From positions 1-64,000 of the forward strand of contig CAZBRS010000021.1 in assembly GCA_964494475.1 (NCBI GenBank): a stretch of 64,000 nt of DNA, given 5' to 3'. This DNA is from CAZBRS01 sp964494475 (GTDB lineage Bacteria; Myxococcota_A; UBA9042; CAZBRS01). Positions within the stretch are counted from its first letter, which is position 1. Each line of letters starts with the position of its first letter. The position numbers and the translations under genes were made by a program. Under the pieces are notes generated by a model that was not told the origin of the DNA, did not search any database, and worked only from the letters and a program-made list of their open reading frames with translations. This document shows, piece after piece, positions 24,830-32,778 of the stretch.

Positions 24830-25486
24830 CTACGCCTTCTTGGCGGGCGTGGGAGCGGCCCCCGCGGCCGGAGCGGCCGCGGCGGGAGCATCGGCAGCGG
24901 CGGCCGGAGCGGCGGCGCCGGCTTCGGGCTCGTCGGAGATGAGCTTCAGCTGAATGACCGGCTGGTCGACGCGGTAGATCACCTCGACGCCGGGGGGCAG
25001 CGGGACCTCGGAGATGCGCACGCGCATCTCCGTGCGCCCGTCCATGTTGATCTCGAGCGTGTCGGGGATGGCGTCGGGGGCGCACCGCACGCGCAGTTCG
25101 CGCAGGACGACCTGGCGGCTGCCGCCCTGCTTCTCGAACTCGGTCTTGCCCGTGAAGTGCAGGGGCACCTTCACGACCACCTTGCGATCGCCGCTGACGT
25201 CGTAGAAGTCGACGTGCACCAGCGTGCGCTTGACGGGGTGGATCTGGTACTCGCGGATGAGCACGCGCCGGGTTCCGTGGCCGTCGATGGTCAGGTTCAC
25301 CAGCGTGTTCGTGCCCGAGGCGCGACGCAGCAGCTTCGCCACTTCGCGGGCCTCGACGTCGAGCGCCAGGTTCTCGGTGTCCGGTCCGTACAAGACGGCC
25401 GGGACCTGTCCCCGGATTCGAGACTGGCGAGCCGGTCCCTTTCCGGAGGTCGTGCGCAACGTGGCTTTCAGTTCAATCGCTTCCAT
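24830..25486 (-). CDS. rplY: 50S ribosomal protein L25/general stress protein CTC
   Basis: The protein has 218 residues, the long CTC form. The N-terminal L25 domain reads ELKATLRTTSGKGPARQSR and PAVLYGP; the C-terminal beta domain has FYDVSGDRKVVVKVPLHF and VRISEVPLPPGVEV. It ends in an Ala/Pro-rich tail with KKA. It binds 5S rRNA. A strong SD (GCGGAGG) precedes the ATG at 25486. tRNA-Gln ends 29 bases upstream with no terminator visible, so tRNA-Gln, rplY and pth are probably cotranscribed. Confidence 0.95.
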   Translation of the reverse strand: MEAIELKATLRTTSGKGPARQSRIRGQVPAVLYGPDTENLALDVEAREVAKLLRRASGTNTLVNLTIDGHGTRRVLIREYQIHPVKRTLVHVDFYDVSGDRKVVVKVPLHFTGKTEFEKQGGSRQVVLRELRVRCAPDAIPDTLEINMDGRTEMRVRISEVPLPPGVEVIYRVDQPVIQLKLISDEPEAGAAAPAAAADAPAAAAPAAGAAPTPAKKA

Positions 25487-25514
25487 TTTTCTTCCTCCGC
25501 TAACGAGGCGTCGG

Positions 25515-25586
25515 CTGGGGCGCCAGGACTCGAACCTGGATAGCAGGAACCAAAATCCTGTGTCCTGCCAGTTGGACGACGCCCCA
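25515..25586 (-). tRNA. tRNA-Gln (anticodon TTG)
   Basis: A 72-base cloverleaf. The acceptor stem is TGGGGCG/CGCCCCA with G as discriminator. The anticodon stem CAGGA/TCCTG encloses TTTTGGT, so the anticodon is TTG. The T-loop is GGTTCGAGTCC. CCA is not encoded. It has its own consensus promoter just upstream and probably serves as 5' part of the rplY-pth transcript. Confidence 0.95.
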
Positions 25587-25599
25587 CAAGGGGTTGTTT

Positions 25600-25628
25600 T
25601 CTCTAGCACAGGGGATCGGGGGTGTCAA
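25600..25628 (-). promoter_or_regulatory. Promoter of tRNA-Gln (and rplY-pth)
   Basis: On the minus strand TTGACA (25628-25623), 17 bases, TAGAGA (25605-25600). The predicted start is about eight to ten bases before the tRNA 5' end. The -35 is perfect and the spacing optimal. Confidence 0.75.
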
Positions 25629-25674
25629 GCGCGCGTTCGCGTTGCTCGCGAATCGCAGGTGCGCTCGAGCCCCC

Positions 25675-26634
25675 CTACTGGGCGCTCTCGAGCTTCGTGA
25701 TCTCGTCGGCCAGCGCCTTGTCGTCGGGGTCGATGGCCGCGGCTTGCTTCAGGAACCGTACGCACTCGGCCTTCTCGCCGCGCTTGCAGTAGTTGGCGCC
25801 CACGCGCTTGATCTCTTCCTTCACCTCGGCCAGGTTCTTCAACTCGGTCTGGGCTCGCGCGTAGAACGAACTCTCGGCGGGGATGCCCTTCAGCTTGGCG
25901 ATGGCCTTGGCGTAGTCTTCCTTCTTCTGGTCGTCGGCCGAGTCCTGGAAGTCCTTCTTGGCCTTCAGTTCGGTGCTGACCTTCTTGATGCCGGCCTGCA
26001 CGTCTTCGTTCTCGGGCACGGCGGCGTTCAGGTTGTTGTAGGCGGCCAGGGCCCCGTCGAAGTCCTGCTTCTTCACGAGGTCGGCGGCGGCTTCGAGCTT
26101 GTCGTCGATGAACTCCTGCTTCACGCTCGCGGTCAGCTTCTCGACGCGCACGGCCAGGCCGTCGTCGCCGTCGAAGGCCGCGAACCAGCCCGGCGCCATG
26201 GGGTCGGGCTTCAGGAACAGGTAATAGCTGGCCGCCCCGAGCAGTCCGAGCACGATCACGACCAGGCCGATCCAGCCGAGCAGGCCCTTGCCCGTGTCGG
26301 CCTTGACGATGTCGGCGTCGAGGCTGGCGCGCGCGTGGTCGGACAGCTCGACCGCGAACTCGACGTTGCCGACGCGCAGCCGGTCGCCGTGCTTGAGGTA
26401 GGCGCTCTCGATGCGCTGATCGTTCAGGAACGTGCCGTTGGAGCTGCGCAGGTCTTCGACGCGCAGCCGGTTGTCCTCGTCGACGGAGATCTTCGTGTGC
26501 ATGCGCGACACGGACGGATCGAGGATGACGACCGTGCAGTCCTTGCCGCGTCCGATGAGGTTGATCGGCTTGTCGATCTCGAAAACCTTGCCGCTGACGC
26601 TGAGGTTCTGGCCGAGCAGTCTTCCGTAGACCAT
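25675..26634 (-). CDS. FHA domain protein with one membrane helix and helical C-domain
   Basis: The protein has 319 residues. An FHA domain covers 1-97 (LIGRGKDC, SRMHTKI, SSNGTFLN), which binds phosphothreonine peptides. A membrane helix lies at 117-140. The part beyond is outside the membrane or periplasmic and helical, with TPR-like repeats (FDGALAAYNNLNAAVP, AKAIAKLKGIPAESSF, ECVRFLKQAAAIDPDD). It thus could couple Ser/Thr kinase signalling to an envelope complex. It is 9 bp downstream of a second FHA gene, and both are in one run with an HD hydrolase. No Ser/Thr kinase gene is in the window. Confidence 0.85.
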   Translation of the reverse strand: MVYGRLLGQNLSVSGKVFEIDKPINLIGRGKDCTVVILDPSVSRMHTKISVDEDNRLRVEDLRSSNGTFLNDQRIESAYLKHGDRLRVGNVEFAVELSDHARASLDADIVKADTGKGLLGWIGLVVIVLGLLGAASYYLFLKPDPMAPGWFAAFDGDDGLAVRVEKLTASVKQEFIDDKLEAAADLVKKQDFDGALAAYNNLNAAVPENEDVQAGIKKVSTELKAKKDFQDSADDQKKEDYAKAIAKLKGIPAESSFYARAQTELKNLAEVKEEIKRVGANYCKRGEKAECVRFLKQAAAIDPDDKALADEITKLESAQ

Positions 26635-26643
26635 GGGGCTCCC

Positions 26644-28905
26644 CTATCCTACCGCCTTCTCGAAATGACCGACGACACGACCGTCGGGGCTCTTGCGATC
26701 CTCTTTGTACTGGAAGCAGGCCTTGACGGCCAGCCCCGAGACATCGGGGACGAGTTCGTCGATGGCCACGACCTTGCGCGTGCCGCACGGCCAGGCCCTC
26801 AGGGTCACGACGTAGCGGAACGCTTGTCGGCACGCGGCCCGCAGCGCGGTGTCGTCGGGGCGCGCGCCCTCGAGGCTCCAGCGGAGCCCGACGCGCGACA
26901 GCCAGGCGTCGAGGCCCGGTGCCGACGCAGAGGCCAGGGCCTTCCCGTCGCATTCGACCAGCAGCGGCAACCAGCGCACGACCTCGCCGGCCGTCAGCAC
27001 GGGCAGCACGAGATGCCGTGGGTCGAGGCGCCGGATCTCGGCCACCGCGCCCGGCCAGTCGCGCTCGGCCCACGAGCGCGCCAGGGGCAGCACCTGCGCG
27101 TGGCGGGGCCGTACGACCGGGTGATCCTGCGCCAGCACGACCGGGTGATCGCCCAGCATGAACAGCGCCAGCGCTTCGAGCAGGCCGTCACGGTAGGCGG
27201 GCTCCCCGCCCAGGACGAGGACGCCCTCGCCGCGCACGACCACGCCTCCGAGGAACTCGGCCATGACGTCGTCGAGCAGGCCGGCCTCGACCCAGGCGTG
27301 GATCGGCCGGAACTCGTGGCGCCGACGCTCGACGCGCAGCACGGGCTTGTCGCCCGTCATCGTGGACGGGTAGATGCTGACCGATTCGCCCCCCGGCAGC
27401 AGGCCGCGCTGCACGACCGGCGCCTCGGTGCCCGGAGCTCCCAGGTGGAGGGCCAGCCGACGGAGCACGTGGCGGAACGAGCTCTCGAAAGCGAAGGCTT
27501 CCGAGAAGTCGGTGGCGCGGCCACGGTCGGTTACGGTGACGGCGGCGGCCCCGACGGCGTGGAGCACGTCGCCGACGCCTCCGGTGAGGAACGTGTCGAG
27601 CGCGCCCAGCCCGATCAGGTCGTGGACCAGCAACTCGAGATCGCGGCTCTCGAGGTCTTCGCCCAGCTCGAGGCGCACCGCTTCGCGCACGGCCTCGCTG
27701 GCAGCGGGATGCGCGTGCGGAGGATCGAGCAGGCCTTCGTCGGCCAGGCGCCCGATCAACTCGACCACGCGTCGTTCGAGGGAGCGGTCGGGGGTGACGG
27801 CTTCGGCCACCCTCGCCATTTCGCCCACCGTGGCGCGTCCGTGCAGGACGGCGTCGCGTTCGATCTCTTCGAGCTCGCGATCCATCTCGCGCTGGATCGA
27901 GTGGCGCACCGCCGTCGCGGTCGTGGTCGTGGTGGTGCGAGGGGGCGCGACGGGGGGCAACTCTGGCACGGGCTCGGGCCGCCGTACAGGCTCCGGCTCC
28001 GGCTCGGGCTCTGGCTCGGGCAGGGGCGCCGGCTCGGGTTCCGGCTCCTCCTCGGGCTCCGGCTCCGGTGGGGGCTCGTGGGCCGGCAGGAGTTCGGGCT
28101 CCGCGCTCGCGGGGGGCGGCCCCATCTTCGCGAGGAGCTCGGCCGCCATCGCGGCGTCGAGCATGCCCGTGGCCATCGCCTCGTTGGGTTCTTCGGCCGG
28201 CTCCACCGGGGGCTCCGGGATCGGGGCGGGCGGGGTCGCCCGGGCCAGGTCGAACAGCAGCGCGTCGGCGACCTCGTCGTCGAGCCGGGCCGGGACCTCG
28301 CCCGTGGCCGGGTGCTCGGCCGGGTCGGCCTTGAAGAAGTCGTCTTCGGGCATCTCGGCCTCGATGCCCAGGTCAATCGCCGCCGGAGCCTCGTCGACGA
28401 GCGGCGCGATGGAAGCCTGCGGGGTCTCGTCGCGAGCGGGGAGTTCGACCTCGGCGGGGACCTCTTCGATCGCCGGCGGAGGGACGGGCTCGTCGTCTCC
28501 GAGGAACTGGATGGCCTCGTGGGCCGAGCGCTCGATCTCTTCGGGGGCCGCCGGCGGTTCGTAGTACTCGTCGGTGGCGGAGACGCGCTCATCGGGGATG
28601 ATGGCCTCCTCCTCGAGGAACTTCTCGACCTTCAGCATGAAGTCGCCCATGAAGATCTTGTCCTGGTCGGACACCTTCACCGGGGCGCCGATGCGGTCGC
28701 CGTTCACGTAGGTTCCGTTCGTGCTCTTCAGGTCGATGACGTACATCTCCCCTTCCATCACCATGATGCGGGCGTGCCGCTTGGAGATGTTCGGGCGGGG
28801 AAGGACGATGTCGTTTCCTCGCGCGCGGCCGATGTTTACGGTGTCGCGGTCGAACGTGAGCACCTGTTCGCCGCCGCCCTTTTCCTTGATCCGGATCTTG
28901 ATCAT
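26644..28905 (-). CDS. FHA domain fused to a degenerate CpaF/TadA secretion ATPase
   Basis: The protein has 753 residues from the ATG at 28905. An FHA domain occupies about 1-97 (NIGRARGN, ISKRHARI, STNGTYVNG). An Asp/Glu/Pro-rich linker follows to about 330, including a Pro-Glu repeat. From about 350 the order of elements follows CpaF/TadA ATPases: DLIGLGALDTFL (for GLGPLExLL), LLPGGESVSIYPSTMTGDKP (for DARLPDGSRVxxxxPP), ILxSGGTGSGKTT replaced by VLVLGGEPAYRDGLLEAL near 560, LDPRHLVLPVLTAGE for RMRPDRIIVGExRGxE, and a C-terminal FQYKEDRKSPDGRVVGHF. The P-loop Lys and Ser/Thr are missing, so it is probably inactive and regulatory. No tad pilus genes are nearby. Confidence 0.75.
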   Translation of the reverse strand: MIKIRIKEKGGGEQVLTFDRDTVNIGRARGNDIVLPRPNISKRHARIMVMEGEMYVIDLKSTNGTYVNGDRIGAPVKVSDQDKIFMGDFMLKVEKFLEEEAIIPDERVSATDEYYEPPAAPEEIERSAHEAIQFLGDDEPVPPPAIEEVPAEVELPARDETPQASIAPLVDEAPAAIDLGIEAEMPEDDFFKADPAEHPATGEVPARLDDEVADALLFDLARATPPAPIPEPPVEPAEEPNEAMATGMLDAAMAAELLAKMGPPPASAEPELLPAHEPPPEPEPEEEPEPEPAPLPEPEPEPEPEPVRRPEPVPELPPVAPPRTTTTTTATAVRHSIQREMDRELEEIERDAVLHGRATVGEMARVAEAVTPDRSLERRVVELIGRLADEGLLDPPHAHPAASEAVREAVRLELGEDLESRDLELLVHDLIGLGALDTFLTGGVGDVLHAVGAAAVTVTDRGRATDFSEAFAFESSFRHVLRRLALHLGAPGTEAPVVQRGLLPGGESVSIYPSTMTGDKPVLRVERRRHEFRPIHAWVEAGLLDDVMAEFLGGVVVRGEGVLVLGGEPAYRDGLLEALALFMLGDHPVVLAQDHPVVRPRHAQVLPLARSWAERDWPGAVAEIRRLDPRHLVLPVLTAGEVVRWLPLLVECDGKALASASAPGLDAWLSRVGLRWSLEGARPDDTALRAACRQAFRYVVTLRAWPCGTRKVVAIDELVPDVSGLAVKACFQYKEDRKSPDGRVVGHFEKAVG

Positions 28906-28968
28906 CGGCCCGCCTTGAGCGCAATTCCCTGCGGATGGACTAAGATCTTCGGGCACCCCCCCTGATTG

Positions 28969-30261
28969 TCAAGAACTTTGGACCAGCTCCAGCGCGACCT
29001 CCTCGGGGGCCCCCCGCTCTTCGAGGTCGCCGTAGACGCGAACGATCGAGACCGGCTCGGTGTAGCGCCGGAACAGATCGGTCGCCTCCTCCAGCAGGAT
29101 GGCGCCTTTCCCGTCGAAGGGTCGCTTCACATAGATGCCCACGGGGTTGCGGTTCCTCGTGTACTTCGACAACTCGCCGCGGGATTCGACCACGATGGGC
29201 TCGATCGACTGGGAGCGCAGCCGCTCGACCAGGCGGTCGCGCCGAAGGCACGCGTCTTCGCCCGACGCCTCGAGCAGCAGGCGCGGCGCCCGGCCCTCGA
29301 GGACACGCCGTCCCCAGCGTCCGGGGTGCTCCTCGAGTCGACGCCGCAGCCAGAGGTCGTCGAAGGGGGCCAGCTCGTCGGCGCGGGTGGGGATGGCGGC
29401 CGCGCCGGGCGATTCGCGTGCCAGGTCGCGGAACCAGGCGGCCAGCATCCGTTCGAGCGCGACCGAGCGATAGTGGAAGTAGACGGTCAGGAACATGTGG
29501 TAGCGGGCGAGCAGGAAGTGGTCGAACGCGAACACCGCCCGCGACGCGAGGGCCAGGTGCACGCCGTCGTCGGCCTCGTGGAACGTGAGGTTCGACAGCA
29601 GCCAGTCGCGGTCGTACTGACCGTAGGAGACGCCGCTGAAGTACGAGTCGCGCAGCAGGTAGTCCATGCGATCGGCGTCGATCTCGGACGACACCACCTG
29701 GTGCAGCAGGGGGCGCAGGTCGCGCCGACGCCACGCGAAGCGCCCCGCGGGCGCGGGCAGGTCGAGGTCCAGCACGGCGCTCACGTCGCCGGACGTCACG
29801 TCCCAGGGGCGGCAGGCCTCGTCGAGGGCGCGGGCCAGGTCGCTGTCGTGCAACACCAGGCGGGTGTAGTCCTCGTGGCTGGCCCGACGCGGCGGTGCGA
29901 GCGGATTGGAGGGCAGCGCGAGGGCCGCCAGGGGCGGCATGACGGACTCCATGGCGTGCGAGAGGGGAAAGTGCCCCACGTCGTGCAGCAGGCCCGCCAG
30001 GCGCACCACTCGCCGGAACCGCTCGCGCTCGTTGGCCGAGAGCCCCGGGGCGTCGCGCAGCACCGCCTGGATGGCCCGATCGGCCAGGTGCATCACGCCG
30101 ATCGAGTGCAGATAGCGCGTGTGCACGGCGCCTGGGAACGAGACCTCGGAGAACCCCAACTGCTTGATGCGCCGCAGCCGCTGGAACAGTGGGTGCTCGA
30201 GCACGATCCGCTCTTCTTCGAAGATCGGGATGGGACCGAGCACGGGATCGCGGATCTCCAT
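28969..30261 (-). CDS. HD-domain phosphohydrolase (SAMHD1/dNTPase-like)
   Basis: The protein has 430 residues. The N-terminus (IRDPVLGPIPIFEEE, LFQRLRRIKQLGFSEVSFPGAVHTRYLHSIGVMHLA) and LLHDVGHFPLSHAMES are typical of the HD family that includes SAMHD1-like dNTP triphosphohydrolases. Metal ligands are His in RYLHSIG, HD in LLHDVGH and a later Asp in EIDADRMDYLLRDS. The substrate is probably a nucleotide but cannot be named. It is upstream of the two FHA genes on the same strand, 63 bp from the next start, so the three may form an operon. Confidence 0.85.
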   Translation of the reverse strand: MEIRDPVLGPIPIFEEERIVLEHPLFQRLRRIKQLGFSEVSFPGAVHTRYLHSIGVMHLADRAIQAVLRDAPGLSANERERFRRVVRLAGLLHDVGHFPLSHAMESVMPPLAALALPSNPLAPPRRASHEDYTRLVLHDSDLARALDEACRPWDVTSGDVSAVLDLDLPAPAGRFAWRRRDLRPLLHQVVSSEIDADRMDYLLRDSYFSGVSYGQYDRDWLLSNLTFHEADDGVHLALASRAVFAFDHFLLARYHMFLTVYFHYRSVALERMLAAWFRDLARESPGAAAIPTRADELAPFDDLWLRRRLEEHPGRWGRRVLEGRAPRLLLEASGEDACLRRDRLVERLRSQSIEPIVVESRGELSKYTRNRNPVGIYVKRPFDGKGAILLEEATDLFRRYTEPVSIVRVYGDLEERGAPEEVALELVQSS

Positions 30262-30300
30262 CGGGTCTCCAGGAACGCGGTCGCGCAGGCCGGAGGCGGA

Positions 30301-30621
30301 TCAACCGCCGGTGATGACGTCGCCGCTGCCTTGGATGGTCTGGCCGTTGCCGCCGCAGTGCTTGGTGGCGTCACCCTGGCGGTGGGCAGGCTTGCCGTTG
30401 ATCTTGACCGTGCCGCTGCCCGCGTTGGCGTTCCACATGTTGGGGCCGCAGCAGGCCGCGTGGACCCCGGCGTCGCCTTTGCGCACGGCGGGGCGGCCGT
30501 TGACCATCACGTCCGGAGAGCCCTGGATGGCGGGGCCGATCACCGGGTGCGGGCAGGCCGGGCATCCGTGAGCGTCTGCCGGACACTGGGCCATGTCGCC
30601 GAGTCGAGCCTGGGGTGGCAT
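30301..30621 (-). CDS. PAAR-domain protein
   Basis: The protein has 106 residues and consists of the PAAR fold only: MPPQARLGDMAQCP, VIGPAIQGSPDVMVNGRPAVRKGD, and a second half VKINGKPAHRQGDATKHCGG, GQTIQGSGDVITGG. Cys and His residues (CPADAHGCPACPH, HAACCGP) would bind the metal. PAAR proteins sharpen the tip of type VI secretion or related contractile spikes and carry effectors. No VgrG, Hcp, sheath or effector gene is in the window, so this one is an orphan. It has its own promoter. Confidence 0.85.
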   Translation of the reverse strand: MPPQARLGDMAQCPADAHGCPACPHPVIGPAIQGSPDVMVNGRPAVRKGDAGVHAACCGPNMWNANAGSGTVKINGKPAHRQGDATKHCGGNGQTIQGSGDVITGG

Positions 30622-30654
30622 GCGACCTCTCGATCCGATTCACGAAACGAGGTC

Positions 30655-30683
30655 ATGCTAGGCCTTTCACGCCCCGAAGTCAA
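30655..30683 (-). promoter_or_regulatory. Putative promoter of the PAAR gene
   Basis: On the minus strand TTGACT (30683-30678), 17 bases, TAGCAT (30660-30655). The predicted start near 30648 leaves a 27-base leader before the ATG at 30621. Confidence 0.6.
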
Positions 30684-30792
30684 TCGCTGCACCCGCGCGG
30701 CAGGCCGATGGGAGTGTCACCACCCGATGCGGTATTGCCACGTTCGCTGGATTCGGACACTCTGAGGCCTCCACGTGATGGAGGAGGCGCGG

Positions 30793-31911
30793 ATGCGCGA
30801 TCCCCGCGTCGATCGACTGGCCCGGATCATCACGGGCCATTCCCTCGCCCTGAAGCCCGGCGACGTCTTCCAGATTGATGTCCGAGGCTCCAGCACGCTG
30901 GATCTGGCCGACGCCCTGGTGACCGAGGCCACGGGGCTGGGCGCGATCCCCCTCGTCTTCTTCAACGACGAGCGCTTCCTGCGGCCCTTCCTTCGGGGGG
31001 CCACCGAAGCGCAGATCGAGCGGCTCGGTGAACTTCACCTCGAGACCATGCGCCGCGTCGACGCGTACGTCGGCGTGCGGGGCAGCGACAACCCGTTCGA
31101 TCTGTCCGACGTTCCGCCCGAAGCCATGGCGTGGCACCAGCGCCACGTGTGGCAGCGCGTCCATGTCGAGGAGCGCGTCAAGCGTACGCGCTGGGTGGTC
31201 CTGCGCTGGCCGAATGCGTCCATGGCTCAGGCCGCGAAGACCAGCCGGGAGGCCTTCGAGGACTACTACTTCCACGTGTGCACGCTCGACTACGCGAAGC
31301 TGGGCCGCGGCATGGACGTGCTCGTCGAGCGCCTGCAGCGAACGAGCGACGTTCGCATCGTGGCGCCGGGGACCGACCTGCGCTTCTCGATCGCCGGGAT
31401 GCCAGCCGTCAAGTGCGACGGCCGGCGCAACCTGCCCGACGGCGAGGTCTACACGGCCCCCGTCCGCGGCTCGGTCGAGGGCACCATCCGCTTCAACGCC
31501 GGCACGTTCTATGCCGCCAGGTCGTTCGACGACATCACGCTGCGGTTCGAGCGCGGTCGCGTGGTCGAGGCCAGCGCGGCCGACGCGGTCCAGACCTGCG
31601 CGCTGAACGACCTCCTCGACACCGACGAGGGGGCGCGTTACGTGGGCGAGTTCGCGCTCGGCCTGAACCCCGAGGTGAAGGAGCCCATGCGCGACGCTCT
31701 GTTCGACGAGAAGATCGCGGGCAGCCTGCACCTGGCTCTCGGCAACGCCTACGAGACCGCGTTCAACGGCAATCGCTCGGCCATCCACTGGGACCTCGTG
31801 CTCATCCAGCGCCCCGAGCACGGCGGCGGCGAGATCGCGTTCGACGGCGAGATCGTGAGGCGCGACGGGCGCTTCGTTCCCGCCGACCTGAGCGCCGCGC
31901 TCGATCTCTGA
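30793..31911 (+). CDS. Aminopeptidase of family M29
   Basis: The protein has 372 residues. Family M29 (thermophilic aminopeptidase, AmpS type) signatures are NLPDGEVYTAP, GEFALGLNP, DEKIAGSLHLALGNAYE and SAIHWDLV. These supply the metal-binding Glu, His and Asp. It should remove N-terminal residues from peptides in the cytoplasm using two metal ions. I chose the ATG at 30793 because GGAGGAGG lies five bases before it; GTG at 30775 and ATG at 30778 are longer alternatives. It is monocistronic, followed by the amidase gene with its own promoter. Confidence 0.9.
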   Translation: MRDPRVDRLARIITGHSLALKPGDVFQIDVRGSSTLDLADALVTEATGLGAIPLVFFNDERFLRPFLRGATEAQIERLGELHLETMRRVDAYVGVRGSDNPFDLSDVPPEAMAWHQRHVWQRVHVEERVKRTRWVVLRWPNASMAQAAKTSREAFEDYYFHVCTLDYAKLGRGMDVLVERLQRTSDVRIVAPGTDLRFSIAGMPAVKCDGRRNLPDGEVYTAPVRGSVEGTIRFNAGTFYAARSFDDITLRFERGRVVEASAADAVQTCALNDLLDTDEGARYVGEFALGLNPEVKEPMRDALFDEKIAGSLHLALGNAYETAFNGNRSAIHWDLVLIQRPEHGGGEIAFDGEIVRRDGRFVPADLSAALDL

Positions 31912-31929
31912 TCCTCCAGTGCTCTTTTT

Positions 31930-31957
31930 TTGACCCCGCGCGAGGGCCCCGTATCAT
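31930..31957 (+). promoter_or_regulatory. Putative promoter giving a leaderless amidase mRNA
   Basis: TTGACC (31930-31935), 16 bases, TATCAT (31952-31957). The expected start falls at about 31964, directly before the ATG at 31965. No SD precedes the ATG. Confidence 0.6.
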
Positions 31958-31964
31958 CGGCGCC

Positions 31965-32738
31965 ATGGCACCGTTGGCTGTCGCCGCGCTCCTCCTCCTC
32001 CTCGCCCCGTTCGCGGGGCCCACGACCCGTCCGTCCCGACAGCACTTCGAGAACGTTCGCCTCGTCTGCCTCGATCCGGGGCACGGTGGCGCCAACCACG
32101 GAGCCTGGACATCGATCGGGGTCCACGAGAAGGACCTCACCCTGCCCCTCGCGAAGGCCGTCCGCGATCACCTCATCGCCACGACGGACCTGGAGGTCGT
32201 CCTCACCCGGGAGGCCGACGACTCGCTCACGCTGCCCGAGCGGGCCGCCTACGCCAACCGGGTGGGGGCTGACCTCTTCATCAGCCTGCACCTCAACTCG
32301 ACCGAGGGCGTCATCGCCGACGGGGTCGAGACGTTCTCGCTGGCCGAGGCCGCGACCGACGAGGAGGCCGAGCGGGTGGCGGCCTCCGAGAACCTCGAGC
32401 CCGAGCTCAACGCGGCCGCTCGGCGGTTCGAACGCCACGCCGTCGATCGCATCGTGAAGACGTTGACGCTGCGCGGCGCGCACCTGCTGTCGGGGACCCT
32501 GGCCTCCGAGCTCCAGCGCGCCATCGCCCGGGAGAGCGGGCTCCGCAACCGCGGCGCGAAGAGCGCGCGCTTCGGCGTCCTCCGGGGGCTCGAGATGCCC
32601 GGCGTCGTGCTGGAGCTCGGCTTCGCCTCCAATCCCTCCGAGATCGAGTTCATCACCAGCCCCGAATACACGCCGCGCTTGCAGAAGGCGGTGTTCGACG
32701 CCATCGTTCAGATGGAGAAGGCGTTCGGGGGCGAGTAG
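31965..32738 (+). CDS. N-acetylmuramoyl-L-alanine amidase (Amidase_3)
   Basis: The protein has 257 residues. A signal peptide (PLAVAALLLLLAPFAGP) precedes the zinc amidase domain: His in VCLDPGHGG, Glu in VHEKDLTL, His in DLFISLHLNS, and VVLELGFASNPSE with the catalytic Glu near the end. It cuts the amide bond between MurNAc and the stem peptide, as AmiA/B/C do in cell separation. It has no SPOR or AMIN domain. An extra helix of about 60 residues between SLHLNS and the C-terminal part is usual in AmiC types, where it is the regulatory helix. Confidence 0.92.
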   Translation: MAPLAVAALLLLLAPFAGPTTRPSRQHFENVRLVCLDPGHGGANHGAWTSIGVHEKDLTLPLAKAVRDHLIATTDLEVVLTREADDSLTLPERAAYANRVGADLFISLHLNSTEGVIADGVETFSLAEAATDEEAERVAASENLEPELNAAARRFERHAVDRIVKTLTLRGAHLLSGTLASELQRAIARESGLRNRGAKSARFGVLRGLEMPGVVLELGFASNPSEIEFITSPEYTPRLQKAVFDAIVQMEKAFGGE

Positions 32739-32778
32739 CCGTTCGCGTCCCCGTGCCAACGTCGACGAGGAGGTGTCC

